Shown: positions 46,719 through 56,695 of the stretch, piece by piece
Numbering within the stretch: position 1 is the first letter of the stretch
Layout of the letters: every line of letters begins with the position of its first letter
Source: Narthecium ossifragum
Taxonomy: Eukaryota; Streptophyta; Magnoliopsida; Dioscoreales; Nartheciaceae
Assembly: GCA_963920575.1 (NCBI GenBank)
Contig: OY986964.1
Span: forward strand, 19,015,395-19,079,394
Direction: 5' to 3'
DNA: 64,000 bases
The notes under the pieces: generated by a model
Database searches by the model: none
What the model was told of the DNA's origin: nothing
The model's input: only the letters and a program-made list of their open reading frames with translations
Made by a program: the position numbers and the translations under genes

Positions 46719-48090
46719 TGTTACGAGCGGTCTACTCGTGATCGTCTCGTAATGGGTCTCTACTGCTCCAATCGATCAGAATCGGCCTGATCGGACTTGA
46801 TTTGAGTCCAATGGGCTGAAGCTGGATCGAATCTGGTTCAGATCTGGCTCAGATTGGGGTAGGACTCGACTGGGTCAAGTCTGGATTGGTTGATTGGCTC
46901 TTGGAATTGAATCTGGCTCGGATTGGGCTAAGTTGCTTGGCTGAAACGGCTAGGAGTGGGTTAAGTGGCTGAACCAAATCAGAGTGGGCTGAGTCTGAAT
47001 CAACTGGCTAGCTGAACCGGATTAGGCTGGGTTGAATCAAGTGGGTTGGATTGGGCTGAGTCAGGGGGATCGGATCTAAGGGCTGAGGGGTCACCGGAGG
47101 GATCGCCGGCGATAGGGACGGTGGCGGCGGTCGGGATACGTCCAGGAAGGGTCGCCTGGAGGTGGGGATGAGATCTACCGGCTCGGATCTGGAAGATGGG
47201 TGGCGGATCGGCCGGATCTGGTGAAGACGGCGGTGAAGGTAGGGTCGGCCGGCGTCGGGAACGACAAGGGAGGCTCGGCGGGGGTCCTTGGGACGTCGGG
47301 AAGGATCGTGGGGAGACAAGGAAGGGTTTAGGAAGGGTTTGGGGTGAGATCGGGGTCGTGTCGTGGACGACGGACGGTGGCTGTGAACTTGGGTTGGCCG
47401 GGGAAGACGTCGGAGGAGACGACGGAGGCGGAGGAGCGGCTTGGAGAAGTCGTGAGGCTCGGGGGAAGGCTCGGGGGTGGCCGGAGAGGGAACGGCGGTG
47501 GAGATCGGCGGGAGCGAGGGTACGGCTTGAGGAGGGAGACGATGAATAGTGCGGGTGACGTGGCGCTGACGTGGCGGTGGGGTCGATGACGTGGCGGAGA
47601 GAGAAAGTGATGGGGAGAGAGAAATTGAAGGTGAAGGCGATGTCGGCTGCGGAGAAGATGACCGACGGGGAAGAAGGTGGATCTATGGTGGATAACTGGT
47701 GGAATCTACTTTACTTCTACTCCTATGATATTCTACTCCTATGATAACTTATCAACTACTCTTAATCATTCATCTCATGCATCATAACCTAATACAAACT
47801 ACTAAGGTCCTTTTATAGAGACCTTGACAGAGTCGTAATCCACTAGAAAAACCCCCTTGCTTGATTAGCAAGTAATAAGGTTTCTGACTCAACTCAACTT
47901 CCTAACTCAAAGGGACTCTTAATTAATTCCTAACAATCAACTAGGACTCAATAAAAGACTAATGATAAATACTAATTAAATACTCTAGTTTGAACTAGGG
48001 AAGTCCAAGTCAAACTAGGAAAGAGGTTGAACCAGCTTAGTTCCTCTTCTGGTTCGGGTCCAGTTGGTCGAGTCGGATCGACTCGTATCA
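46719..48090 (-). repeat. B3 3' LTR
   Basis: 1,372 bp, TGTTACGAGCGGTC to GACTCGTATCA in plus-strand reading. PPT complement CCCCCCCTTCCTTC at 48091-48104. Confidence 0.94.
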
Positions 48091-48152
48091 CCCCCCCTTC
48101 CTTCAAAATTGGCCTTGTCCTCAAGGCCAGAGTTAAGTCAGGTTGGATGGCT

Positions 48153-48743
48153 CTATGTGGCTGGGACCGAATCAACTTCCTTCTGTAGCTCTGGACTCGG
48201 TGGGGAGAAACCAGGTCGATCCCATGACGGGTCCAGGGGTAGCAGTGGCAATGATGGATGAGCATCTGGCGGTCGATCTGACGGCTCAGGTAGCTCCAGG
48301 AATATGATCTTCAATGGCTCTCCTGGATCATCTTCATCATGTCCCATCAGTAGTGTTGCCCATGACCATAGGATGGGATCTGATGTCCATGGTCTGATCA
48401 ACTGTGCATGGACTTGGCTTGAATCTGGGTCAAGCTGGCTTTGGTCCAATCTGAAGTGAAGATGGCTGGACCATGCTTCTGCTGCACTAGTCTGGGCTAG
48501 AAGTTGGTTGAACCAAGTTAAATCTTCAGCTGTGCTGAGTCGTACTCTGGTCCAAACAGGTCTGACTTGGTTGGCTCTACCGGTGTCAATCTGGACTTGA
48601 ATCAGTTGAGCCAAACCGGTGTTACCATCATAATCAGATCTGATCAGATTGAATATGGCATCTGAATAAGGAGGGTAGCTCCTTTCATGGCTCATATCAA
48701 CCTTTGAATGCTTGATCAACGGTTGAGGATGCATCTGGATCAC
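48153..48743 (-). CDS. B3 ORF2, unknown protein sharing blocks with A3 ORF
   Basis: 196 codons on the minus strand. It contains ERSYPPYSDAIFNLIRS, AAEAWSSHLHFRLDQSQLD, WSWATLLMGHDEDDPGEPLKI, EPSDRPPDAH and PLDPSWDRPGFSPPS, each matching a block in the A-family ORFs in the same order. No known domain recognised. It ends about 60 bp before the PPT, and the frame just before the PPT still spells GLEDKANFEG after two stops. The start codon is uncertain; the protein may be the C-terminal part of a longer product with ORF1. Confidence 0.6.
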   Translation of the reverse strand: MIQMHPQPLIKHSKVDMSHERSYPPYSDAIFNLIRSDYDGNTGLAQLIQVQIDTGRANQVRPVWTRVRLSTAEDLTWFNQLLAQTSAAEAWSSHLHFRLDQSQLDPDSSQVHAQLIRPWTSDPILWSWATLLMGHDEDDPGEPLKIIFLELPEPSDRPPDAHPSLPLLPLDPSWDRPGFSPPSPELQKEVDSVPAT

Positions 48744-49079
48744 TTGGAGTTGATCTGGATGGTCCTGATTGCTGGGGACTCTTGGATCAGGTTCAGATCG
48801 AAGATCGGAACCACTGGATCAAAGATCAGGTTGATCAAACGGCTAGATCAAGTTGCAGTCTTGATCGGACGGCTGAGAAGCTGTCGGAGCTGGATCAACG
48901 GCGAAACATGGTCGCCGGAGTGTGGCAACGGCACAGGAAGCTTCGTAGGGACGAGGGGGTTCCATCCGTACGGTCTGATCGTCGGATTGGGCCTCGGATG
49001 CACCGGATTTGAAGGTGGCGGCGCGGTGGAGGTTGTCGCCGGAGATCGTCGGTGTTGTAGTCCGCGACAGCGCTTGATC

Positions 49080-49718
49080 TCATCGGGAATAGGTACGGGA
49101 AGGTCTTGGGACCTTTCTCGTGAGATCTGATCTTGGGATCAACCTCTGGATATGGTGGAGTTGAGGAGGCCGGAACATGGGAGTTCGCCGGAATTGTACG
49201 TCGGCGATCCGGGCCTCAATCGTGGACGTGGTTGGCCACGGTGGCTTCGGGGATGGACGCCAGTGCTTCCTCGATGGTTGGGAGAAGAGGACGGCGTCGG
49301 AGATCGGCGTTGGGGTGGCGGCTTGGGGACGAGCCGACGGAGCCGTGGATGAGCCGGGACGAAGGGTAGTCGGCTCGGAGGTGAGCCGGGCCTGATCTGG
49401 CAGAGGAGGTTGCAACAGCATGTGCTCCAGTTCGATCTGAGAATCGGACGGTTGTCGCTCCTCAACTGGCTTCTGGATCTCTTCTCCCTTATTGATTGCT
49501 GGTGTCTCAGTCATACTCGAAATTACAATCGGAGTCATAATCTGAGTTGGCTCAGGCTCAGGTTCTGCAATCATTATCCTCGGTGCTATAGTTGACCACC
49601 TACGAGAGATCTGCTCCAACTTTCTGCTTTGGCGTTCCATCAAAGTTGAGCAAAGGTTCAACTGGGCCTGCAGAATCTTGAAATGCTGCTCCCAACTTTC
49701 CTGGGGTGCTCCGTACAT
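49080..49718 (-). CDS. B3 ORF1, gag-position protein
   Basis: 212 codons; ATG at 49718 (MYGAPQESWEQHFK) lies about 50 bases past the PBS, where gag starts. The first 45 residues are helical with heptad-like Leu/Ile spacing (FKILQAQLNLCSTLMERQSRK), comparable in place and style to the N-terminus of C gag. The rest is Pro/Ser/Thr-rich and basic at the end. No zinc knuckle, no capsid core. Likely a gag-derived remnant or RNA-binding cofactor; function unknown. Confidence 0.6.
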   Translation of the reverse strand: MYGAPQESWEQHFKILQAQLNLCSTLMERQSRKLEQISRRWSTIAPRIMIAEPEPEPTQIMTPIVISSMTETPAINKGEEIQKPVEERQPSDSQIELEHMLLQPPLPDQARLTSEPTTLRPGSSTAPSARPQAATPTPISDAVLFSQPSRKHWRPSPKPPWPTTSTIEARIADVQFRRTPMFRPPQLHHIQRLIPRSDLTRKVPRPSRTYSR

Positions 49719-49767
49719 GGTGGCGAAGTTTCCAATAGAGTCTGAACCGCACAGTCGGTGGAACGGA

Positions 49768-49779
49768 GCTCTGATACCA
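49768..49779 (-). promoter_or_regulatory. Primer binding site (B3)
   Basis: GCTCTGATACCA on the plus strand, the complement of TGGTATCAGAGC, three bases from the 5' LTR. Same primer as A, C and E. Confidence 0.92.
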
Positions 49780-49782
49780 AGT

Positions 49783-51174
49783 TGTTACGAGCGGTCTACT
49801 CGTGATCCTCTCGTAATGGGTCTCTACTGCTCCAATCGATCAGAATCGGCCTGATCGGACTTGATTTGAGTCCAATGGGCTGAAGCTGGATCGAATCTGG
49901 TTCAGATCTGGCTCAGATTGGGGTAGGACTCGACTGGGTCAAGTCTGGATTGGTTGATTGGCTCTTGGAATTGAATCTGGCTCGGATTGGGCTAAGTGGC
50001 TTGGCTGAAACGGCTAAGAGTGGGTTAAGTGGCTGAACCAAATCAGAGTGGGCTGAGTCTGAATCAACTGGCTGGCTGAACCGGATTAGGCTGGGTTGAA
50101 TCAAGTGGGTTGGATTGGGCTGAGTCAGGGGGATCGGATCTAAGGGCTGAGGGGTCACCGGAGGGATCGCCGGCGATAGGGACGGCGGCGGCGGTCGGGA
50201 TATGTCCAGGAAGGGTCGCCTGGAGGTGGGGATGAGATCTACCGGCTCGGATCTGGAAGATGGGTGGCGAATCGGCCGGATCTGGTGAAGACGGCGGTGA
50301 AGGTAGGGTCGGCCGGCGTCGGGAACGACGAGGGAGGCTCGGCGGGGGTCCTTGGGACGTCGGGAAGGATCGTGGGGAGACAAGGAAGGGTTTAGGAAGG
50401 GTTTGGGGTGAGATTGGGGTCGTGTCGTGGACGACGGACGGTGGCTGTCAACTTGGGTTGGCCGGGGAAGACGTCGGAGGAGACGACGGAGGCGGAGGAG
50501 CGGCTTGGAGAAGTCGTGAGGCTCAGGGGAAGGCGTTGGAGGTCTTGGTTGGCGACGGGGGTGGCTGGAGAGGGAACGGCGGTGGAGATCGGCGGGAGCG
50601 AGGGTACGGCTTGAGGAGGGAGACGATGAATAGTGGGGTGACGTGGCGCTGACGTGGCAGTGGGGTCGATGACGTGTCGGAGAGAGAAAGTGACGGGGAG
50701 AGAGAAATTGAAGGTGAAGGCGATGCCGGCTGCGGAGAAGATGACCGACGGGGAAGAAGGTGGATCTATGGTGGATAACTAGTGGAATCTACTTTACTTC
50801 TACTCCTATGATATTCTACTCCTATGATAACTTATCAACTACTCTTAATCATTCATTTCATGCATCATAACCTAATACAAACTACTAAGGTCCTTTTATA
50901 GAGACCTTGACAGAGTCCTAATCCACTAGAAAAACCCCCTTGCTTGATTAGCAAGTAATAAGGTTTCTGACTCAACTCAACTTTCTAACTCAAAGGGACT
51001 CTTAATTTATTCCTAACAATCAACTAGGACTCAATAAAAGACTAATGATAAATACTAATTAAATACTCTAGTTTGAACTAGGGAAGTCCAAGTCAAACTA
51101 GGAAAGAGGTTGAACCAGCTTGGTTCCTCTTCTGGGTTCGGGTCCAGTTGGTCGAGTCGGATCGACTCGTATCA
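49783..51174 (-). repeat. B3 5' LTR
   Basis: 1,392 bp, nearly identical to the 3' LTR apart from a few short indels and substitutions. Inverted TATAAAAG at 50893-50900 is the probable promoter core. Confidence 0.94.
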
Positions 51175-51335
51175 TTAGGGTTCTGTAGGGATGATGATGG
51201 GGGTAAGGGATGATGATGTGAAAGAGGGATTCGACCAGGTATAGGAGTAGGTCTGGTCGGATGAACAGTGATCCGTGTAGGGTTTGAGCAATTCACGGTA
51301 TAACTAGGGTTTTGGCCAGGTACTCTTCCTGCCAT
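51175..51335 (-). CDS. A3 ORF, N-terminal part
   Basis: Starts at ATG 51335 (MAGRVPGQNPSY) and runs open to the B3 insertion at 51174. It is the natural start of the frame at 44409-46718. It holds Pro/Thr-rich sequence (RPTPIPGRIPLSHHH). The B3 insertion after about 50 codons inactivates this copy. Confidence 0.75.
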
Positions 51336-51382
51336 GTGGACTCCTTCGGAAGGATTCGGGAGGGCACAGGTAAGAGGAAAGA

Positions 51383-51394
51383 GCTCTGATACCA
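51383..51394 (-). promoter_or_regulatory. Primer binding site (A3)
   Basis: GCTCTGATACCA on the plus strand, three bases from the 5' LTR; initiator tRNA-Met type. Confidence 0.92.
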
Positions 51395-51397
51395 AGT

Positions 51398-52211
51398 TGA
51401 TACGATGCACCTTCTCAAGGGCTTTCGTACCGGGTCTCTTGCCTTATCTCAGATCCTCTTTAGCCAAATCTATGGCTAGGTCGAGAGATACCTTTAGGGT
51501 TTTAGGAGAAGGACCCTAGGTATTCGACGAGGAAGACGAAGACTAGAGGAGGAGACGGATGAGAAGAGGGATACCTTGCAGCTCCTCTAGGGTTGGCTGG
51601 CTTCTCTTGGAGATCCAAGCCTTGGAGAACGTGGGTGATGGCTGGTTGTGGTGATGATGGTGGCGAAGGAGTGGACGGCAGCGGAGAAGGAGACCGGTGA
51701 CCGGCTGTAGAGAGAGAGGAAGGTGGCTGGTGGATTATGAGGAAACTAGGTTACAGCTACTCCTATATTACTTCTACTCCTAGGATTTATCTCTACTAAA
51801 TAATAACTCTCATAAATTCGTCCATGCATAATTACAAGCTATGGAGGTCCTTTTATAGAGGCCTCAAGAGAGTTCTACTACAACTAGAGAACTACCTTGC
51901 TTTAATCAGCAAGTAACCATACTTTCCTACTAAGACTCAATCATAACTCAAACTTCCTGATTACTAGGACTTTTAATAGGAACTAATAAAGCAAATCATA
52001 AACTGAACTCAAACTAGGAAACTAACTCAATCAAGATAACTACTAACTAGGAAATCATCTAAGTAAGCAAACCAGCTAGGAATACGATTCCTTTGGCCGG
52101 CTGAGCTTAGAACGCCCAAAGGGACTTGGGTGCAGCCAACTGCTTGGCGTGGGCCCATCCAAGCAAGGACGTGGGCCCCTTCTTGGAATGGCTCGGTTCG
52201 ACCTCGTATCA
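51398..52211 (-). repeat. A3 5' LTR
   Basis: 814 bp, TGATACGATGCACC to CGACCTCGTATCA. Inverted TATAAAAG at 51850-51857. Differs from 43732-44544 at only a few positions by eye, so the insertion is young. Confidence 0.93.
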
Positions 52212-52933
52212 TCAGCCTTGGAGAACGTGGTGGAGGGAAGCACGGCAGCCAAGGGGACGCCAGGGACTTGGGGTTGGACGGCAGAGATGGCTGGTAGTGG
52301 TGGTGATGATAGTGGCCGGCTGGTGGAGAAGAATCCGGCTCCACAACTACTCCTAGGGTTACAGCTACTCCTAAATTATCCTACTAATAACTCTATTTTA
52401 TTCTCATAATTCGTCATGCATACCTAATACAAGCTATGGAGGTCCTTTTATAGAGGGCTCAACAAGATCTAATCAGATAACTACTATCTTGCTATAATCA
52501 GCAAGTTACAATCCTTTCCTAATAAGACTCAATCAAGATAACTACTAATAGAAAACTGACTCAATCATAATCGAAACTAATAAATCAACTAATAACCAAC
52601 TAAGAAAGTGATCCAGCTAGGGATTAGGATCCCTAATGCCGGATTAGGCTTGGGACCTGGTTCCAGTGCCGGGACTATGGATCCATGCTTGGACGTGGAC
52701 TTGGTCTTTGCTTGGTCCATGGTCGGGTCAGCTAGGAGGTGGGGGGGTCCGACCTGCATGGGACCTCCTTAGTTCCTCCTAGGCGTGGGTCTTGGTCCAG
52801 CCCGAGGGCTTGGGCTTGAAGCCAGTTCAGCTAGGGCTCGGCTTGCACATCTAGGACTAGACTCGATCAAGTCCTTCCTTGGCGTGGGTTGGGCTGGCCC
52901 AGGCTGAGCTTGGTTCGACCTCGTATCACAATA

Positions 52934-55070
52934 AGTATCATAATTTCTTTTTTCTGACAAAATCTAAGGGATGTATAATAGTTGGTTATCATAAAATGAA
53001 TAAATAAACATGAATTCCTAGAATTCTACTCCCCCAACTTAAATGTAATTGTCCTGAATTACACTAAGTCATAAAGATAAAGCAATAAAATAGGGTATAT
53101 ATAACCATAATGAATGCCCCATAATGGTGGTTCACGGTATGCAAGTGGCATGTGAGACGCGTATTGTTGCTCGACGTTATTCAATAGATAGCATATGACC
53201 CTGTAAAATGGTAGAGAGAGGATACCACATATGTGGAAAGAAATAAACCTTGAACGTCAAGAAAAAATTTGGCAATATATCTTCTATGTATTCATGAAAC
53301 ACTCTGGCAGTATAAGATTTGCATGTATAACAAGCCACACAAATGCATCCACATATATCATTAAGTACATAGCTGTATCGTAATACAATCATCCACACAT
53401 TCACATCAACATCCCACGGGGCACACCCCCCAGAGTCAAAATTCATCATGTATAACTATAGCAGAAAGATGGGCATACAAGATATAAATTTAACTGTCCT
53501 CAAAAGGACACAATATCACCAAACCAAGCTCACAAAATGCCTATCCACATTAACATGATCCTAGGTACAAGACGCCTAAAAGATGCGCACACAAAACAAG
53601 CAAGACATAGGAAACATGCAACAGGATCGCTCATGGACAAGGCGCAGAAGGAGCAGGAGGTCGGAAGGCTACAATGCTGCGCTTGGTAGAATGTCTAGAT
53701 GTGCTCGAATCAGAGAGACCACTTGGCGTAAATCAGCTATGCGGGTCTCCAACGCATCCTGGCACCATGAGATGGTGTCGGGAAAGGCAAGCACCGCGTG
53801 GTGGATATCGCTCAGCATAGGCTGTGCTGAGGGCTCAGGCAGAGGCTGTGCAGGTGGCGCTCGAGAGAGAGGAACGGATGGAGAAATGGAAGGGCTCATA
53901 GTGGACTCTCTCCACCTAAGGTCGGATGCCAAAGCTGGCCGACGACGAACGCCGGAGACTAGCCAGCGTGCCGATCAAAGGAGGATGGCCGGAGCAAGGA
54001 GATAAACAGAGCTCGGAAGAGGGAAAACAGAGCACGACGATGACGAAGGGAGGGAAGGAGGAGAGAAGAGAAGGACACATGTCTTGGCCGCCGACGTCAT
54101 TCACCGAGACCCATGGCAAAAGCCATGGGTTCCGCCGGTGGCTGAGAAACAGAGGAAGCACGGATAGGAGAGGAGGAATGACATGGATGGCTGGAAGGGA
54201 CGGATGGACACTTATCGGACGGGAATGGGAATGATGGCACTGGAGGTCATGACCGGAGGAGCTTGAAGATGACGCCGGATCTGCACGCTAGAAACAGAGA
54301 AGGGAACGGCAATGGGGCTAATGCACTGGAGATGAGGAGGGAACATGGGTGATGGAGGTGAGGGCTCGAGTCCGGATAAGCTAGGGATGTCTATCCCGAT
54401 GAGTCCTAGAATGAGTGGAGACCAAAAGGATAAGGACGAATCCGGCGAGTGGATAACGGTGAGAGATGGAAGCTCGGGGATGAAGACGTCCTTGAGTGAG
54501 ACTCTTCTGATTTTGGTTGCCATCCCGCAAAGGATCGATCTTTCCATTAGGAGAAGATCGATCATTTTGCATCCCCTTGCTGGCAGAATTTGCTCGTATA
54601 TAATAGAGCGATCTATACGGAACAAAGACCGATCTTATGTCTACCTATCCGCGGTCAAAACCGTGTCCAAAAGAGATCGATTGTTTTTTTTCAAGAAAAA
54701 GATCGATCCTTTTTTTTCTCAAGAACTGCATAATGGGTCAAACCACCTAGAAACCTTGTCCCAACTCCGCAAAATGCATACTACCCTCTTTAGGTACGGA
54801 AGATAAAGAAATTCAACGCACTAATCCCTATGCACATCGATGCCACCGTAGAAATCAAAGCATTATTCAGCTTCATAACAAATTAAGATTTGCAATCACT
54901 TATCAAACATGCGATATACCACCAATACCATGCTACAATCTAACTAAAACGTACTAAAAGCAACTATACTCACTAAAGACAAAACAAATATGCAAAAAAC
55001 GAGAGAAGGATGGGTTGCCTCCCACCAAGCACTCAGTTTAACGTCACTAGCTTGACTCATGCAATGTATA
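52934..55070 (-). other. Athila copy 3: 3' non-coding region, right part
   Basis: Starts with sequence matching copy 2 near 38220 (ACTTAAATGTA-TTGTC). It contains a weak minus ORF at 53669-53932 (87 codons, with a Leu-rich DALETRIADLRQVVSLIRAHL helix) that could be an env-position remnant, GATCGATC palindromes (54533-54713), and the GTTGCCTCCCACCAAGCACT motif at 55014-55033 that follows pol in the other copies. Otherwise no feature seen. Confidence 0.6.
54533..54713. repeat. GATCGATC palindrome array (Athila copy 3 non-coding region)
   Basis: Cores at 54533 (AGGATCGATCTTT), 54564 (AGATCGATCATTT), 54677 (AGATCGATTG) and 54701 (AAGATCGATCCTTTT), plus degenerate GCGATCTAT and ACCGATCTT between them. 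Unlike the other arrays it is outside the LTR. Confidence 0.75.
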
Positions 55071-56378
55071 CTAAAATTTGGGTAGTCGATGGTTCCATGT
55101 AAAGAAGTACATGGATTGAAGAATGAAGAAGACATGCAGACATAATTTATCAAAGAAGAAAGATAGGTTTGGGGTAATGAAATCATTAAATTTTTTTATC
55201 AGTGGCCAATCACCATCCTGCAAATCATGTGTTTCAATAAATCTGTCCATCATCAGATAGGCTTTTGGTGGCATATGGTTTAAAGTACAGAAATGCATGC
55301 ATTGAAGGATGGAGATGAGGTGCAAACATGCTTTATCAAAGAAGAAATGAGAATTCATGGCAAATAATTCATTATAAGCTTTAGGCATTGGCCAATTGTC
55401 GTAATTCAAGCCATGGATTTCAATAAATGGAGTCATCATCAAGTGGTCTTTTGGCGGCCAATGATTTAAAGTATAGAAATACATGGTCCGAAGAAGAGTA
55501 AAACCATGCAAACATGCTTCGTCAAAGAAAAAGGGAATGTCCTTAGAAAACAAACTACTAGAAGGATGAGAAGACTTGATCAGATCTTTGATGAAGTTTT
55601 GATACAAATTGGCATAGTCTCCAATCGAAACAAGGTCTGGTCTCACAAAATGTTCAACTAGTGTGGATGATATGAAGGATAGAAGCTCAAATTGAGGCTG
55701 TCTATAGAAAGTCTCACTAATATCACCATAGTCCTCATGATCATTTAAACTAGGCAATGCAACATCACCATCCAACACATCAAAAACCGGTAACTTATCA
55801 TTACACGCACCTTCATCACCATACGCATTGCAAATCGGTCAAATATCATTCTCATATGATGCATCAAATATTGGCTCAATATCATTAAAATTGTGTTCAC
55901 CGGTAATGTCTTCATGAAAATATCATGGACCTCAAATGCAGGCAATATTTCTTTGCTAACATTATTATCATTTTGTTCATCGGAAGCCGGCGAGTTATCA
56001 TAAACCATAGCACCATCATATGCCTCACAATCATTAAACGGATAAGCATTATAAGCATCATCATCACTCATAGGAGGCCTTAAGTCACACATGCTTTCAT
56101 CACTATCATCAGCATCATCATAAAAATTATGAGGCACTTGTTCATTCACCAAATCAATATGTGCCGCCCAAACATCATCCCTAATATCATCACACACCGG
56201 CGAAACATTATTCCAATCATCATGAACGAGTGAGGCCTCATTAGGAATCTCATAGTTGCATGTGTCACTAACATTGGTAAATTGTGTGTCACAAGCCTTG
56301 TCATTAGAACTAAGGAACACCGGCTCATTTTCACAACCATCAACCTCATCATAATAACATTCCATCAACGACACTAAT
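55071..56378 (-). pseudogene. Acidic, repeat-bearing ORF of Athila copy 3
   Basis: Two overlapping minus frames, 56374-55745 and 55778-55071, read as one protein of about 430 residues with one frameshift and one TGA near 55840. The first half is Asp/Asn/Glu-rich (DDADDSDESMCDLRPPMSDDD). The second half has two full and one partial unit of about 62 residues starting FFFDKACLH and containing TLNH-PPK, FIE-H-L and DWP. It lies just before the post-pol motif at 55014, so it is the C-terminal tail of the polyprotein or a separate ORF. E is inserted at 56379 with one flank CTAAT. No family recognised. Confidence 0.6.
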
Positions 56379-56590
56379 TGTGAGGACCTGTCCCTCTACC
56401 CCTGTGGCTCGTTGTAGACCGCAAGGGCAATTTGGTAAATTGTGCATTGTTGGTTTGTTTCACACCCGCGTGTGCACACATTGGCCTTGTATGTGTTAGT
56501 GTTTGTTTAGAACGGCTAGGTGGACCCGGGATCGGAAGATCCCAGCTCAAGCGCGCGAAAGCTTGCCTTTGGGCAGCTGACGACCCTTGA

Positions 56591-56695
56591 GCGATCGATC
56601 GCTCCTTGGGACGATCGATCGGACTCGATCCGACTTGGTGTTGGGATCGAGCCAGGGCGCGAGCGATCGATCGCTCCTTGGAGCGACCAATCGGA
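56591..56695. repeat. GCGATCGATCGC palindrome array (E2 LTR)
   Basis: GAGCGATCGATCGCTCCTTGG occurs twice, near 56589 and 56671, with ACGATCGATCGG between them. Same LTR position as the GGAAGATCGATCYCC array of the reverse E LTR, but with different arms. Confidence 0.87.

Larger units (their letters stand above)
46719..51174 (-). mobile_element. B3: complete non-autonomous B element, reverse
   Basis: 4,456 bp with LTRs 46719-48090 and 49783-51174 and only 1,692 bp between them. Perfect TSD TTAGG (46714-46718, 51175-51179). It is the only B copy here with an internal region; all other B copies are solo LTRs. PBS and PPT are intact. No pol sequence. It interrupts the A3 ORF near its start. Confidence 0.95.
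43732..52211 (-). mobile_element. A3: complete A element, reverse
   Basis: LTRs at 43732-44544 (3') and 51398-52211 (5'), 813 and 814 bp. PBS, ORF and PPT are all present. Flanks CAAGC (43727-43731) and TCAGC (52212-52216) match at three of five bases, and the host LTR sequence CCAAGCCTTGGAG confirms the site. B3 is nested at 46719-51174. Without B3 the element is about 4.0 kb and has the most intact A-family ORF. Confidence 0.92.
43508..52928 (-). mobile_element. D-like solo LTR hosting A3
   Basis: Reverse LTR: TGTTACGATGCACC (43508) to GGTTCGACCTCGTATCA (52928), with perfect TSD CAATA (43503-43507, 52929-52933). Net about 936 bp, split at 43731/52212 by A3. Its U3 is a third variant, different from both A and D, on the common R-U5 half. 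Confidence 0.92.

Noticed and set aside
54212..54806. Overlapping ORFs in Athila copy 3 non-coding region
   Set aside because: They overlap on both strands across palindrome repeats and show no similarity to any protein I recognise.
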